From Nemertoderma westbladi (lineage: Eukaryota > Xenacoelomorpha > Nemertodermatida > Nemertodermatidae): a stretch of DNA of 47,399 bases. Positions 11,197-21,091 of this stretch are shown one piece after another. The position numbers and the translations under genes were made by a program. Numbering within the stretch: position 1 is the stretch's first letter; each line of letters begins with the position of its first letter. The stretch is from assembly GCA_032718475.1 (NCBI GenBank), contig JAUCBJ010007099.1, positions 1 to 47,399 on the forward strand. Direction: 5' to 3'. Below the pieces are notes generated by a model, which was given only the letters and a program-made list of their open reading frames with translations, was not told the origin of the DNA and made no database searches.

Positions 11197-11490
11197 GTAA
11201 CAGTTTATAATCTTATTGCAGTAGGCAATAAGGTTGCAAAATACCGTAGTGACTGGTAAAACTGAACCGGTACTTCTGTAGGTCAGTAGGCCTAACTGTC
11301 ATCACCGGTACCGGTACTGCTGTACAAGTACATTTGGTATTATTCGATTTTGATTATTGTATACCAGTAGGCTGTTTAAGAGATTAGGGACTGTACACCC
11401 CTTGTTTCTTTTGGAGCTTACTTATTTCTGTCGGTTTTATTTCCTAGTAAGTTAATATTGAGCTGAAGACGTGTAAGTCTGCTCAGATTG

Positions 11491-12066
11491 TTCAAATAAT
11501 TGTAGGCTGAACTGCTGTCTGACTGTGTTGAGTTTGGAGAGATTACGGCGTGTGTAGAGTTTGTCTGATCAAGTGCCGTTAGTAAGTTGGGGCAGCCATA
11601 TGCGGTAAGGTCAATCCCCTCTTAAAGAATAAGTCGTACTACCGTGTTAGAACGCATACTAACTAACTGTTTCAGAATCTGCATATACTGTAGTTTATTT
11701 AGGCTTGATCGTAGTCTGCCAGTGTTTTAGCCTGTGTTTGTTTGTGTGGTCTGTTCGGGTACCGTAATAGTTATTACTCAAATATTTTGTAGGCTGGATT
11801 GTTGTCTAGCTATTCTTAGGCCTGAAGGGATTGCTGCGTGTGTAGAGTTTGTCTGATCAAGTGCCGTTAGTAAGTTGGGGCAGCCATATGCTGTAAGGTC
11901 AATCCCCTCTTAAAGAATAAGTCGTACTACCGTGTTAGAACGCATACTAACTAACAGTTTCAGAATCTGCACATACTGTAGTTTGTTTAGGCTTGATAGT
12001 AGTCTGCCAGCGTTTAGTTTGTATTTTGTTTGAGTATTCTGTACGGGTAGCGTAATATTTATTATT
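11491..12066. repeat. 288-bp tandem duplication in the leader (right copy)
   Basis: tgtgtagagtttgtctgatcaag occurs at 11551 and 11839, exactly 288 bases apart, with similarity over the whole unit. The left element has a matching duplication. Confidence 0.85.
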
Positions 12067-12989
12067 CAGAGTTTATGCGATTATTCGCAACATTCATGTC
12101 CCCAAGTTTATTCCTACAGTAATTGTGCTTGTTATACATACCGTTATAGTTAAATTAACTCCGGTACTACACGGGCTGCTTGGCGTAGGACATGACTGGT
12201 GACTTTGTGCTCTAGTCACTCCAGCAGATGCCGTGGTTCTTTTAACTGTTCAAGTATATTTAACTACTGATTATTTGTTATACCGGTACTTGTACCTAAT
12301 TTAGGGTTTAGTGTACAGTGCTTTCCGAAGTGATTAGTGTAGGCAGTATATTTGTGTTGTAAAGTGGTTGATAGGCACATTCGTTAGCTCTATTAGCTTC
12401 TGGGTAGGAACAATCCGTGATACATAACGTAGTACCTATAGCGATACGGTTATAGGTCGTCAGGCGGTGGTATTTTTCCTATCTGGACAGTACAATATAT
12501 TTACTACTACTTATTATTTCAAATACCGTAGTACCCTGTCCGTTGTAATAACCAGAATTCTAACCCTTTGTTAGGCTGGTTTGTAGACTTCCTGTAAAAT
12601 TACCCTAAAAATTTCGTACGTAATATTTTTGTTGTGTTTAATTAGAGAATTAATCTCACCCGTATCGTAAGTAATTTGTAGTATTAAGTAACTTAGGTAA
12701 ATTAGAATTATCAGTTTTAGTGTCAAATAAATAGCACTTCACTGAGAGCGTTCAGCTTCTGTGTAGTGACTCCCCCAGAAATAATAACATTTATTTCAAA
12801 TATTGACACAACCCATTTTAAAAGGGTATATATATATTATAAATCAACTCCAACGATTTATAAATAGTAAGCCTGCCATACGACAACTAGGTCTCAATAT
12901 CAGTTGGACTACTGCTTAAATAACGGTAACAAAGTAAGTTAAAGTAACCAAGTAGCCCTAAAATATTCAGAGATTCAATTATTCTAAAA

Positions 12990-13300
12990 TAATTGACATA
13001 CCGGTACTCACTATAGGCTTATTATATTTATCTCTATAAATTTGAGCTGAAATCATACCGGTACTCTGTAATTAATTCTAGTTCATAATTATACTTACAT
13101 GCTGTAAGTGTAAGCTGTATACCGGTATTCATTATAGGCCTACTATATATATATATATATATTTGTGCTAAAATTATATACCGGTACTCTGTGACAAATC
13201 TAGTCTGTAATAATACTTATATATTATAAGCATACCGGTATTCTAATATATTGTGTATATATCACGTTACACCGAGTAACGGTACCGGTAATAAATCGCT
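12990..13300. repeat. array of ataccggta palindromes before gag (right copy)
   Basis: Six ACCGGT cores, near 12999, 13052, 13118, 13178, 13232 and 13283, are spaced about 51-66 bases apart. Alternate spacers resemble each other (tactctgt... and tattcattatag...), suggesting a degenerate tandem array with a dimeric unit of about 120 bp. Single further copies lie near 11261, 11305 and 12281. Confidence 0.75.
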
Positions 13301-13378
13301 AGGCTTGCGGTCATACTGAATTACTAGACTTGCTTTAACTGAAACTATAGTAGTAGACATTCAACTGTATAACTAAAC

Positions 13379-16300
13379 ATGTCTGACACTCAGCAAAACC
13401 TGTCAGACAGTCTGATCGATACAACTATTTGTGATTCAGATAGGAGTGTGGAGCGAATAAGAAAGGAGTTCGGCTCACCTCCTACTGTAAAAAAGGTCAT
13501 CCCTCCAGTAGTATCAGACCCTAGGCTAGTCCACCATAGGTCCATCATAGGCACTCGGGCACAGGTAAAACGGGACCAAGAGGCAGTTGTCCTATCGCAG
13601 CAACATCTTGGTCAAGAACCTACTTCCCAGCGACCCGATAGCTCCAGCAGTTCGGATACTGTAGAGTTGACTCCCGAACATGGAGTGCAGATGGCTGATA
13701 CAGTCTACTCGGACCCCCTTCTTACTCTTCCTGCTGCAGTGCTAACTACTATATTCATTGCGGTGGAAGAACATCAAGCCGACTGGGCGAAGAATAAGCG
13801 AGCGACCCAAGATAATTACGCGGGATACGCCAGGGAAGAATTGATATCTATTGTTGAATCACAATGGAACTTTCCCGGACTCGGACTCCCGTTGGACCTG
13901 TCCGAGGCTACTTGGGAAGATATACACAGGATGGGAGTGGCACAAGATACAATGGATCCAGCTGTTTGGAAGAGGTCGGCATCAGGATATGTGCAGGGAT
14001 TCTTCGGCTCCTTGGACCGATTGGAAGAACAACTGTTTCGACAACGTCAAGGACCTCAAGAGCAGGAAGAGTTACTATATCAAATACGCGAAAGAACCCT
14101 ACGCATACGACTAATCCTCTCAGCCTTTGAGGAAACTTCCAAAAGAAGACAAGACACGTCGCTGCAGGTTGCTGTCAAAACTTGGTTACATCGGGTAGAT
14201 CTCAAAGTCCAGGAAACGGCCCAGTGGAAATCCCAGCTGGCTGAGAGATCAACCTATGAAGAACCAACTGATGTCACCGAACCAACTGATGTCACCCTTT
14301 CTCAAGCGAAAAGCGAAGAGGCCGCCGAGGAACCGCGAACTAGAGACGCTATCGACATTTATTTGTCCGACTATCAGCGATTCCTAGGAGACGAAGAGTT
14401 GAGGAGACGGCTGTCTGGACTTTCCCCTAATAGTGAAGGAACCAAGCTTGTGTTGGACTCAATCGATGCCGAAATGTTAGCTGCAAACCAAGCTGAATGT
14501 GATGAAAAACTCCGCCTCACTAGAGTCCGAGAAGAACAAATAAAGAAAAGAAGGATAGAGGAACAAAAGGCGGCGGCTATGGCGGCGGCTATAGCAGATG
14601 CAGAAGCAGAAAGAAAAGCAGCAAAGGCGGTGGCAAAGGCAGTGGCAGAAGCAGAAAGGAGAGCATCTGAGCAGACTACCCAACTGGAGTTGGAGAATCT
14701 ACAAGAGACACAAGACAGTATAAATAAACAGTTTACTGCTAATCAAATGCAGATGATGAGAAAATCTACTCCCAAGCGCCAGGGATACACATCCTCGGAG
14801 GAAGGCGATACTACTGATCCTGAAGGCGGAGGAAATAGATCTCATCTAAGTAGGCGTAGAAAAACATATTACCGTCGCAAATTGCCTGATTTGCCCCCAG
14901 CTGCTAAAAGACAGCTAACTAGCACAGATTTAGGTAGTGCAGAACCCATAGAACAATTTATCCAGGTCAAAAGACTCCCTACTATAGTCGATGAACCTGA
15001 AATAATTACGCCTGTAGTTCCCAAAGTCACTTCTGTGCTAGAGACCCCTACACTTCCAGAGCTTAACTCTAAATTCCCTTTACATAGCACTACACTGCCT
15101 GTACCCGGTGGAACAGTCCATGCAAATACCCCTGTCCAGATAGCAGAGAGAGAAATCAATAATTTGTCTCCCGTCGTCCCGCGTCAGCCCGCTACTATGT
15201 TGGCGACTCCCGCTTCGGCGGTTGAGTGGGTGGAAGAGGGACGGCGGGGGATGAATCTCCTGCTAGGACAGATGCAGGAGACTGTCCACCAACTTAAGGG
15301 AACAGTGAGGGAAGGTAGAGCAGAGTTGCAAGAAGTGCAGCAAAGTATCGCGCTAGAACGCGACAAATTAGTCAATATACAAAAAGGCATACCAATGCCC
15401 CCTGTAACATTGTGTCAACCCGTTAGGTCTGAAGTATTACATGCGCAAGGTGTGGAGCCTACACGCATCTATACTGCTAGTGAAGTTGAAACTCCTATAG
15501 CAAACCCTATTAAGGGTGATTATAGACCTGTTATTAATGATATTCCCTATAGACCTGATAATGATCCGAGAAATTTGTATACCGATAATTCGATATTAAA
15601 TAACACGATGGCCCAAGAAAGTTTTACGCGTCAGATGGCTAGAACAGAAGCCCGCCAAGCGGTCAAAGTGGGAGAGATCGTCAAATTCAATGGAGATGAG
15701 ATGAAATGGTCACCTTTCAACGAATATTACAAAGATAGCATACAGAATTCTGTACTATCTAACGGAGAGAAACTTAGATTCCTCATCAAGTGTTTGGAAG
15801 GACCTCCCAAGTTAATGGCGTTAAAGTTTATTGGACATCCAGATGGATTAAGACAAGTTTGGGATACATTAAACATCAGGTATGGTAACAAGGATAACAT
15901 AGCTAAGTATTTGTATGCAAAATTAGTAGCCCCCCGACACTTCCTTAGTAGTGGGATTATAGAGTTTTCCGATGAAATTCAAGAGATCTGTAGACAACTG
16001 GACTGGTTAGGTAAGTCGCACGAATACCAGAGTTCCATGGTTATTGGAGCCGTAGTCTCTACTTTACCAAAGGGTGGAGTATGTACACGCTGGGACAAGA
16101 AAGTGTTGTACATGAATGAACAACAACGACGAAGTCCAACCATGGCTGATCTCATGTCTTTCTTAGATGGTGAAGTCAAACTACAACTCATCAAGCAGTC
16201 CAGAGAGAAAACATCGGAAAATAAGGTAAGTGAGAAACCCACTTCTAGGAGAAGAGTAACACCGGTGTGTTACACTGACGACGGCGAAAGCCAAGCTTCC

Positions 16301-17233
16301 CAAGAAGAGGACAGCGGGAAAGATACAGATCGATCGTATTATGTTGACAAAACCTCCAAGGACGTAAGTAAATACAAAGCTCGAACCAATAATAGGAGAG
16401 AACAAGTTACTAAGACCCCTCCTCAGTCTCCTAGCAGAATGCGCGGAAGAAAGCCCGAAGAAAGAACGAGAGTGCATCAGACTACCCAGGGTAAAGTAAG
16501 TAACATAAAACCTAACTGTGCGCTGTGTGACGGGACCCACCGTTTGAGTGCGTGTGCGGAATTTCTAAAGAAATCCCTTGTAGACAGACGTACAGTTGTG
16601 TGGGACAAGAGGTTATGTTATAATTGCCTCAGACCAGGACACCAACGGCGAACCTGTTACTCCGACATAAAGTGTGAAAAGTGTGGTGCGAAACATCACA
16701 TCTTGTTACATAGTGAGTTCGAACGAGACAAGCCGAGTCAGGTAAGTGAGTCCGAACTACATGTCCAATTCAGTGATGTAAACGACACTGATCAGGAGTC
16801 TGAGATGGAAGGATTTTATACTGACGAATTCTCCGACGCCAATGAATCCTGTTATCTAATAAACACCACGGTGTATCGAGCACTTACTTACGAAAAGGAT
16901 ATCAACGAGGAGTTCCCCCCTACTACTTTTACCAAACAATTATCTTGGAAAGCTCCAACTTCCAACGTAGGAATTAGAGAATTTCCTGTAGTTCAGGTAA
17001 GAGTTCACGGTATTAACAAAAGCTACATAGTGAACGCCCTACTTGACTCAGGCAGCACAGGAACATTCATAGATCAAGAGCTAGCCGAAGATATCTTTGC
17101 TGGACAACCCAAGTTCCGGACTAAATTGAATATGTCAGGAATTATGCAGGTTTGGAAATCTACCCTGATGGTAGATTACTATGTAGGTGTGTTGTCCACC
17201 CCCCAGGATAAGTTAGGAACGCAAGGTCAGTAA
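13379..17233 (+). CDS. Gag-protease polyprotein of the BEL/Pao-like element
   Basis: 1284 codons from an ATG in context aaacatgtc to TAA. Residues 1-750 are an unusually long N-terminal region with Ser/acid-rich parts and an Ala/Glu/Lys/Arg helix near 395-435. Residues about 770-915 resemble DUF1759, the usual BEL/Pao Gag region (DEMKWSPFNEYY). At 1047-1112 there are three zinc-binding groups: C-x2-C-x3-H-x4-C, C-x2-C-x4-H-x4-C and C-x2-C-x3-H-x3-H. The aspartic protease core LLDSGSTGTFID has its catalytic Asp at about 1223. Gag would form the particle and bind RNA, and the protease would cleave it. The frame closes just after the protease, while pol sequence continues in another frame from about 17212. 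The ORF is intact, fitting a recent insertion. Confidence 0.92.
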   Translation: MSDTQQNLSDSLIDTTICDSDRSVERIRKEFGSPPTVKKVIPPVVSDPRLVHHRSIIGTRAQVKRDQEAVVLSQQHLGQEPTSQRPDSSSSSDTVELTPEHGVQMADTVYSDPLLTLPAAVLTTIFIAVEEHQADWAKNKRATQDNYAGYAREELISIVESQWNFPGLGLPLDLSEATWEDIHRMGVAQDTMDPAVWKRSASGYVQGFFGSLDRLEEQLFRQRQGPQEQEELLYQIRERTLRIRLILSAFEETSKRRQDTSLQVAVKTWLHRVDLKVQETAQWKSQLAERSTYEEPTDVTEPTDVTLSQAKSEEAAEEPRTRDAIDIYLSDYQRFLGDEELRRRLSGLSPNSEGTKLVLDSIDAEMLAANQAECDEKLRLTRVREEQIKKRRIEEQKAAAMAAAIADAEAERKAAKAVAKAVAEAERRASEQTTQLELENLQETQDSINKQFTANQMQMMRKSTPKRQGYTSSEEGDTTDPEGGGNRSHLSRRRKTYYRRKLPDLPPAAKRQLTSTDLGSAEPIEQFIQVKRLPTIVDEPEIITPVVPKVTSVLETPTLPELNSKFPLHSTTLPVPGGTVHANTPVQIAEREINNLSPVVPRQPATMLATPASAVEWVEEGRRGMNLLLGQMQETVHQLKGTVREGRAELQEVQQSIALERDKLVNIQKGIPMPPVTLCQPVRSEVLHAQGVEPTRIYTASEVETPIANPIKGDYRPVINDIPYRPDNDPRNLYTDNSILNNTMAQESFTRQMARTEARQAVKVGEIVKFNGDEMKWSPFNEYYKDSIQNSVLSNGEKLRFLIKCLEGPPKLMALKFIGHPDGLRQVWDTLNIRYGNKDNIAKYLYAKLVAPRHFLSSGIIEFSDEIQEICRQLDWLGKSHEYQSSMVIGAVVSTLPKGGVCTRWDKKVLYMNEQQRRSPTMADLMSFLDGEVKLQLIKQSREKTSENKVSEKPTSRRRVTPVCYTDDGESQASQEEDSGKDTDRSYYVDKTSKDVSKYKARTNNRREQVTKTPPQSPSRMRGRKPEERTRVHQTTQGKVSNIKPNCALCDGTHRLSACAEFLKKSLVDRRTVVWDKRLCYNCLRPGHQRRTCYSDIKCEKCGAKHHILLHSEFERDKPSQVSESELHVQFSDVNDTDQESEMEGFYTDEFSDANESCYLINTTVYRALTYEKDINEEFPPTTFTKQLSWKAPTSNVGIREFPVVQVRVHGINKSYIVNALLDSGSTGTFIDQELAEDIFAGQPKFRTKLNMSGIMQVWKSTLMVDYYVGVLSTPQDKLGTQGQ

Positions 17234-17940
17234 AAATGGTGGCTATAAAGAACTTCGCTACTACCCAAGCAGACCTTTACAATTGGGACGAGGATGAGAG
17301 CGTCCAACATCTTAAGATACCTCGATTCCGGACAGACTATCCTGGAGTGCAAATACTTATCGGCCAAAACGCGCACGAGGCGCTCGAAACATTAGAGAAA
17401 CGGCCTGCTCAACCACAACCACTACAAACCTATGCGGTAAGAACTAGAGTAGGTTGGTACTTCACTGGCCCTTCCCGTAGAACTCTCAAAGAGAGATTAC
17501 CTCAACAACAGGTATACCAAGTAAAGGGGGAAGTGGAGAGCAGTGATGTGGACGATCCAACTGAGGGAACACCATACTCCTCAGATAATGACGATATTAA
17601 CTCCAATGTAGATCAATGGAGACATTGCCTTGGGACGATTAATCCAGCCGACATCGCTTCCAGAGGAGCAACTCCTCAAGAACTGATAGATACTCCAGGC
17701 TGGTTAGGTGGATCCGACTTCTTAAGTAAAGAAGAAGAAGAATGGCCTCCTCATCTTACCACGGCGGAGGTTAGACAGGCCAAGGGAGCGGAGAAAGTAA
17801 CACAACCACTCAATCGCCCAGCTAGTCGTTTATGTTTACTGGAAAGAGACCGAAAACTGTCCGGAAACTATGGAAGGCAAGATACTCTTCCTACGACTAC
17901 TTCCCTAATCCGACAAATATCTAGGGACTCCATAACGTGA
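17212..17940 (+). pseudogene. pol remnant: joined ends of pol with RT, RNase H and integrase cores missing
   Basis: This frame is -1 relative to gag, overlaps its end by about 20 bases and runs to TGA at 17940. Residues 1-80 continue the post-protease region (ILIGQNAHEAL; YAVRTRVGWYFTGP), which in BEL/Pao leads into reverse transcriptase. After about 45 acid-rich residues it jumps to the tail of the RNase H region (QWRHCLGTINPADIASRG; WLGG; EEEEWP). Shortly after comes RPASRLCLLE, like the extreme C-terminus of BEL/Pao integrase. About 900 or more residues of catalytic sequence are therefore absent, by at least two internal deletions. Whether this ORF is translated (by frameshift) is unknown. 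No classic slippery heptamer is seen in the overlap. Confidence 0.85.
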
Positions 17941-19564
17941 TAGCATGTGGAGTGGGCGTGTGACTATATCATTTTATATTTGTTTTTATTTTATATTTAT
18001 GTATGTATTATTATGTAATTTTATTATAATCGTTTTCTTTAATTTTATTTAGTAGAATGTTATTTTAGTGATTATTTAGTAGATTAGTGCAATATATTAG
18101 TGTTTATTACGTATGTAATTACTTATAATATATATTTAGTGCGACGGCGAGAAATAATTATTTTTCTCTTTCCTTACTGTCCGTATCATATTATAAATAC
18201 GTGACTACAGTAAGATGAAATGTCCGTACTTATTAAAGTACAATAAAGCTCCTACTATATTCAAGTATTATTGGTAGGCAGAGTATTAGGAATGCAAAGT
18301 TCAGATCCTCGTGTCTCGGCTAAACCAAGCTCTGGGTAGACCTTGGAAACGACTTGCCTCTTCACACTGACATTGCTTCGTGCGATATTGCTCTTCTACC
18401 TTATAACAAATAATACATATAGTAGCGTGATGTCCCTCTAACAGTAGCGTCAATCGCAAATAAATCTGTTAAACTTTTGACCATCTGTAATTCTAGTCGA
18501 TTAAGATATCGTGGCACCCACCGATATACTTGAAAGACAAATTCTAGAATCAGTGGTTAACGTCCCCAGACAAGTTCTGGAATAAATTGGTGCCCATCCT
18601 AAATATTAATTTAATATTTGTTAAAATCTGTAAAATCCCGATCCTTTAAAATTTCTAGTCAATTAAGATATCGCAGTATTTACCGATATTCTTAGAAGGA
18701 CTATTTTATAGAATTAAGGATCCTAAGTCCCCAGATATGCTCTGGAATAAAATTTATGTCAATTTAACATCAAATAATAAAATTCACGGGAATAAATTTA
18801 AATTCATATTCAAATGAATTTCATAAATTGTCATTTTGTGCAATTTATAACATTCCCAAAATTCCAGTAATTAATAGATCATGGGAGCGGAGATTCATAT
18901 TGAGTGTATTAGAGTGCGAGAATCTCCAACATATAGTCAATAGCCGATAAAATTTATAAAATCATGCATAAAGAGGATATTGACAATTAAAGAATTACTA
19001 TTAAATAACATCCCAGATCTGTATGCATGAGAATTGCCCTAATTCTACCGCTAGTTTTCCATAATGTCACCATGGCAACACCCACGCTAGAATTAGAAGC
19101 AAGTTAAAAGGAACAATAAAAAGCTTACCCCATTGCGTAGCATAAGAGTATACATAACGCACTATTAGTATCCAAGGATACATAGTAATAACGTGACATT
19201 CTGGAAGACACTGACTAACGGACAAATGGCATGCATGTGTGCAGTAAGTAATGATTGTATGGAATTTGTGCGTTTATAGGTGAATGTTACTACTAAAGTG
19301 TGTTTACAGTAGCTAATCGCAATTGTAAAATAGCCCTAACTCTACCGAGATAACCTCAAGTGGATTCAAACTTTTGGGACGGACAGTGGTGGGACTTGTG
19401 CCGGTTATCGTTGTCGTGCTGTTGCTACATGTTGGCGTAAACACTGCGACAACGGTACATCGGCGCTGAGAAACCCACTGTCCGGGGGCAAAGCCTAGTA
19501 GGCAGCGACGCCCGCTTGCCTAAATATTAACTCATATTAATATTAATAAACTCAGATAGCAGAT
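17941..19564 (+). other. non-coding spacer inside the retrotransposon
   Basis: AT-rich sequence without an ORF between the pol remnant and ORF3. It includes gatatcg-type repeats near 18500-18740, where two related blocks (aattctagtcgattaagatatcg and atttctagtcaattaagatatcg) recur about 165 bases apart. Confidence 0.6.
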
Positions 19565-21013
19565 ATGACGGAATTGATAGAAGATGACCTTGGTATTAGA
19601 GAGTGATATACTCTACCTTTGCAAGCGTTTGTGGATAGCTTGATACGCGGTGAAGCCGATCCGACTATTACGGAGGACGATGGTCGTTATATCGAACCGC
19701 CGATGTCCCAGGAACAACTTACGCGTGAAGCGGACTATAGAAAATTAACCGCTCGCTATACGCATTGTAATGGTACGTATATGGACTTCTTAACTACCGG
19801 CCATCCTATCGATTTACATGATACGGACGATGTAGACACCGAAAGGGAAATGGTTCTATTTAAATATCATACCCAGCGGCGTCGTAACGATAAACCGAGA
19901 ATAGATCACGAAAATTCTATTCGTAACAGACTGGGAAGACGAACCAATATGTCTAGAATCTGAGGAGATTCAGCCTATCGCGCTCGGAACAGCGACAACG
20001 ATTACATCCTAGAATGGTATCAAAGTCCACAGTGTCTCACTGCGTACGATTATCGCCATGCCAATTATGTTTCTAGACAACGTTGTCGGCTGTGCGCATC
20101 GAGAGACCATATTACGTCTATGGACACCAACGATCTTTGTTCCTATTTCCACGAGCAACCGTCGATGGAAATCTATTGTGCATATTGTCGGCTTAATAAT
20201 TTGCACATTTTTGCTGTCTGCCCCCAATTTATGACTCAATGCCATCATTGTCAATTAAAAGGACACGCCAGCTTTGATTGTCCCTTTAACCATGATTTAG
20301 AGAGCGTAGATGAAATGATTGTACTACGTTATATCAGAGCTTGGGAAGCGAACGCTGATTTACATTGTGATTCACGCCATCGCTATTATCCTGGACGCGC
20401 TTACGAAGGAGTTTATGCGTTCCATCCTTATTTGTTTGCCTCCGTCGAGCAGAAATCGCGCCTATCAAGTTATGAACTATTGAAGCGCGTTGGAGAATGT
20501 ATTTCAACCAAATATGTACGCAAATTTCTCAGGAGCATTAATCCGAGTGACATCCATTCTTATAACTTAATAAACTTTATCCGTCAAGACCCTGCCTATG
20601 GAGACTTATTCGTCAACTCACACCCTGAGTTACAAGAAGTATATCGACGGCCTTACGAGTACCGAGCCCGCGAACGCGAGTTGGAAAGAACCATTAAACC
20701 AAGGAAGTTTTTAACTACCTATGGTCCACCCACGGCCCTCGTGCAGACCACTCGTACAGGACCCGTAAGAGCGGCTGTCTTGAAACGAGCTCTCAAAGCC
20801 GTTAGACCCCTCTCCCCGGACGTTGATGTCAATCAACCCGGTACTTCGACCGGCGGATATACCGATCGCAATCCCATACCTTCTGATGCAATCATATTGC
20901 ACCCTTCACCCAGGAGTTATAGCCCTCCTCGTAAAGTGGCTCGCCCCAAAGAGAAAAGGACTCTTGCTAGCTTTAAAAAACTGCGTAAATGCCGTCCGTG
21001 CAAGAAAGACTAA
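19565..21013 (+). pseudogene. ORF3: zinc-knuckle protein in the env position, two in-frame TGA codons
   Basis: From the ATG at 19565 one frame runs 483 codons to TAA at 21011-21013, interrupted only by TGA at 19604 and TGA at 19961. Both could be CGA to TGA changes. Residues about 174-239 are rich in paired cysteines: CRLC, then CAYCRLNNLHIFAVC (C-x2-C-x5-H-x4-C), then CHHCQLKGHASFDC (C-x2-C-x4-H-x4-C). The last two fingers with the intervening CP resemble the tandem fingers of Nanos proteins and of retroviral nucleocapsids. The C-terminus is proline-rich, then strongly basic (KKLRKCRPCKKD). No signal peptide or membrane segment is seen, so it is not an ordinary envelope gene. It lies just before the 3' LTR. 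I do not recognise a family. Confidence 0.7.
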
Positions 21014-21078
21014 CTGTTTAGAGTATTTTTATATTTTAGAAACTGTGATTTTGTATATTTTATAGACTTAAATCCCAT

Positions 21079-21091
21079 TTTCTGGGAGCGG
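21079..21091 (+). other. polypurine-tract-like primer site
   Basis: The purine-rich tctgggagcgg lies directly before the TG of the 3' LTR, where plus-strand DNA synthesis is normally primed. It is short, and the exact limits are uncertain. Confidence 0.5.

Larger units (their letters stand above)
11197..13378 (+). other. 2.2 kb untranslated leader of the retrotransposon
   Basis: There is no ORF of note between the LTR end and the gag ATG. The leader aligns along its length with the complement of 2056-4267, including blocks with very few changes (for example tccagcagatgccgtggttc near 12217). Such conservation of non-coding sequence in a diverged relative suggests a role in packaging or translation, which is inference. 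No primer-binding site beginning TGG follows the LTR directly. Confidence 0.75.

Noticed and set aside
17200-17236. Classic retroviral -1 slippery heptamer between gag-protease and pol
   Set aside because: The pol frame is -1, but no X-XXY-YYZ heptamer in phase lies in the overlap 17212-17233; a base loss or another mechanism is as likely.
19565-21013. Envelope gene acquired by the retrotransposon
   Set aside because: No signal peptide, membrane anchor or glycosylation pattern; zinc knuckles and a basic tail instead.
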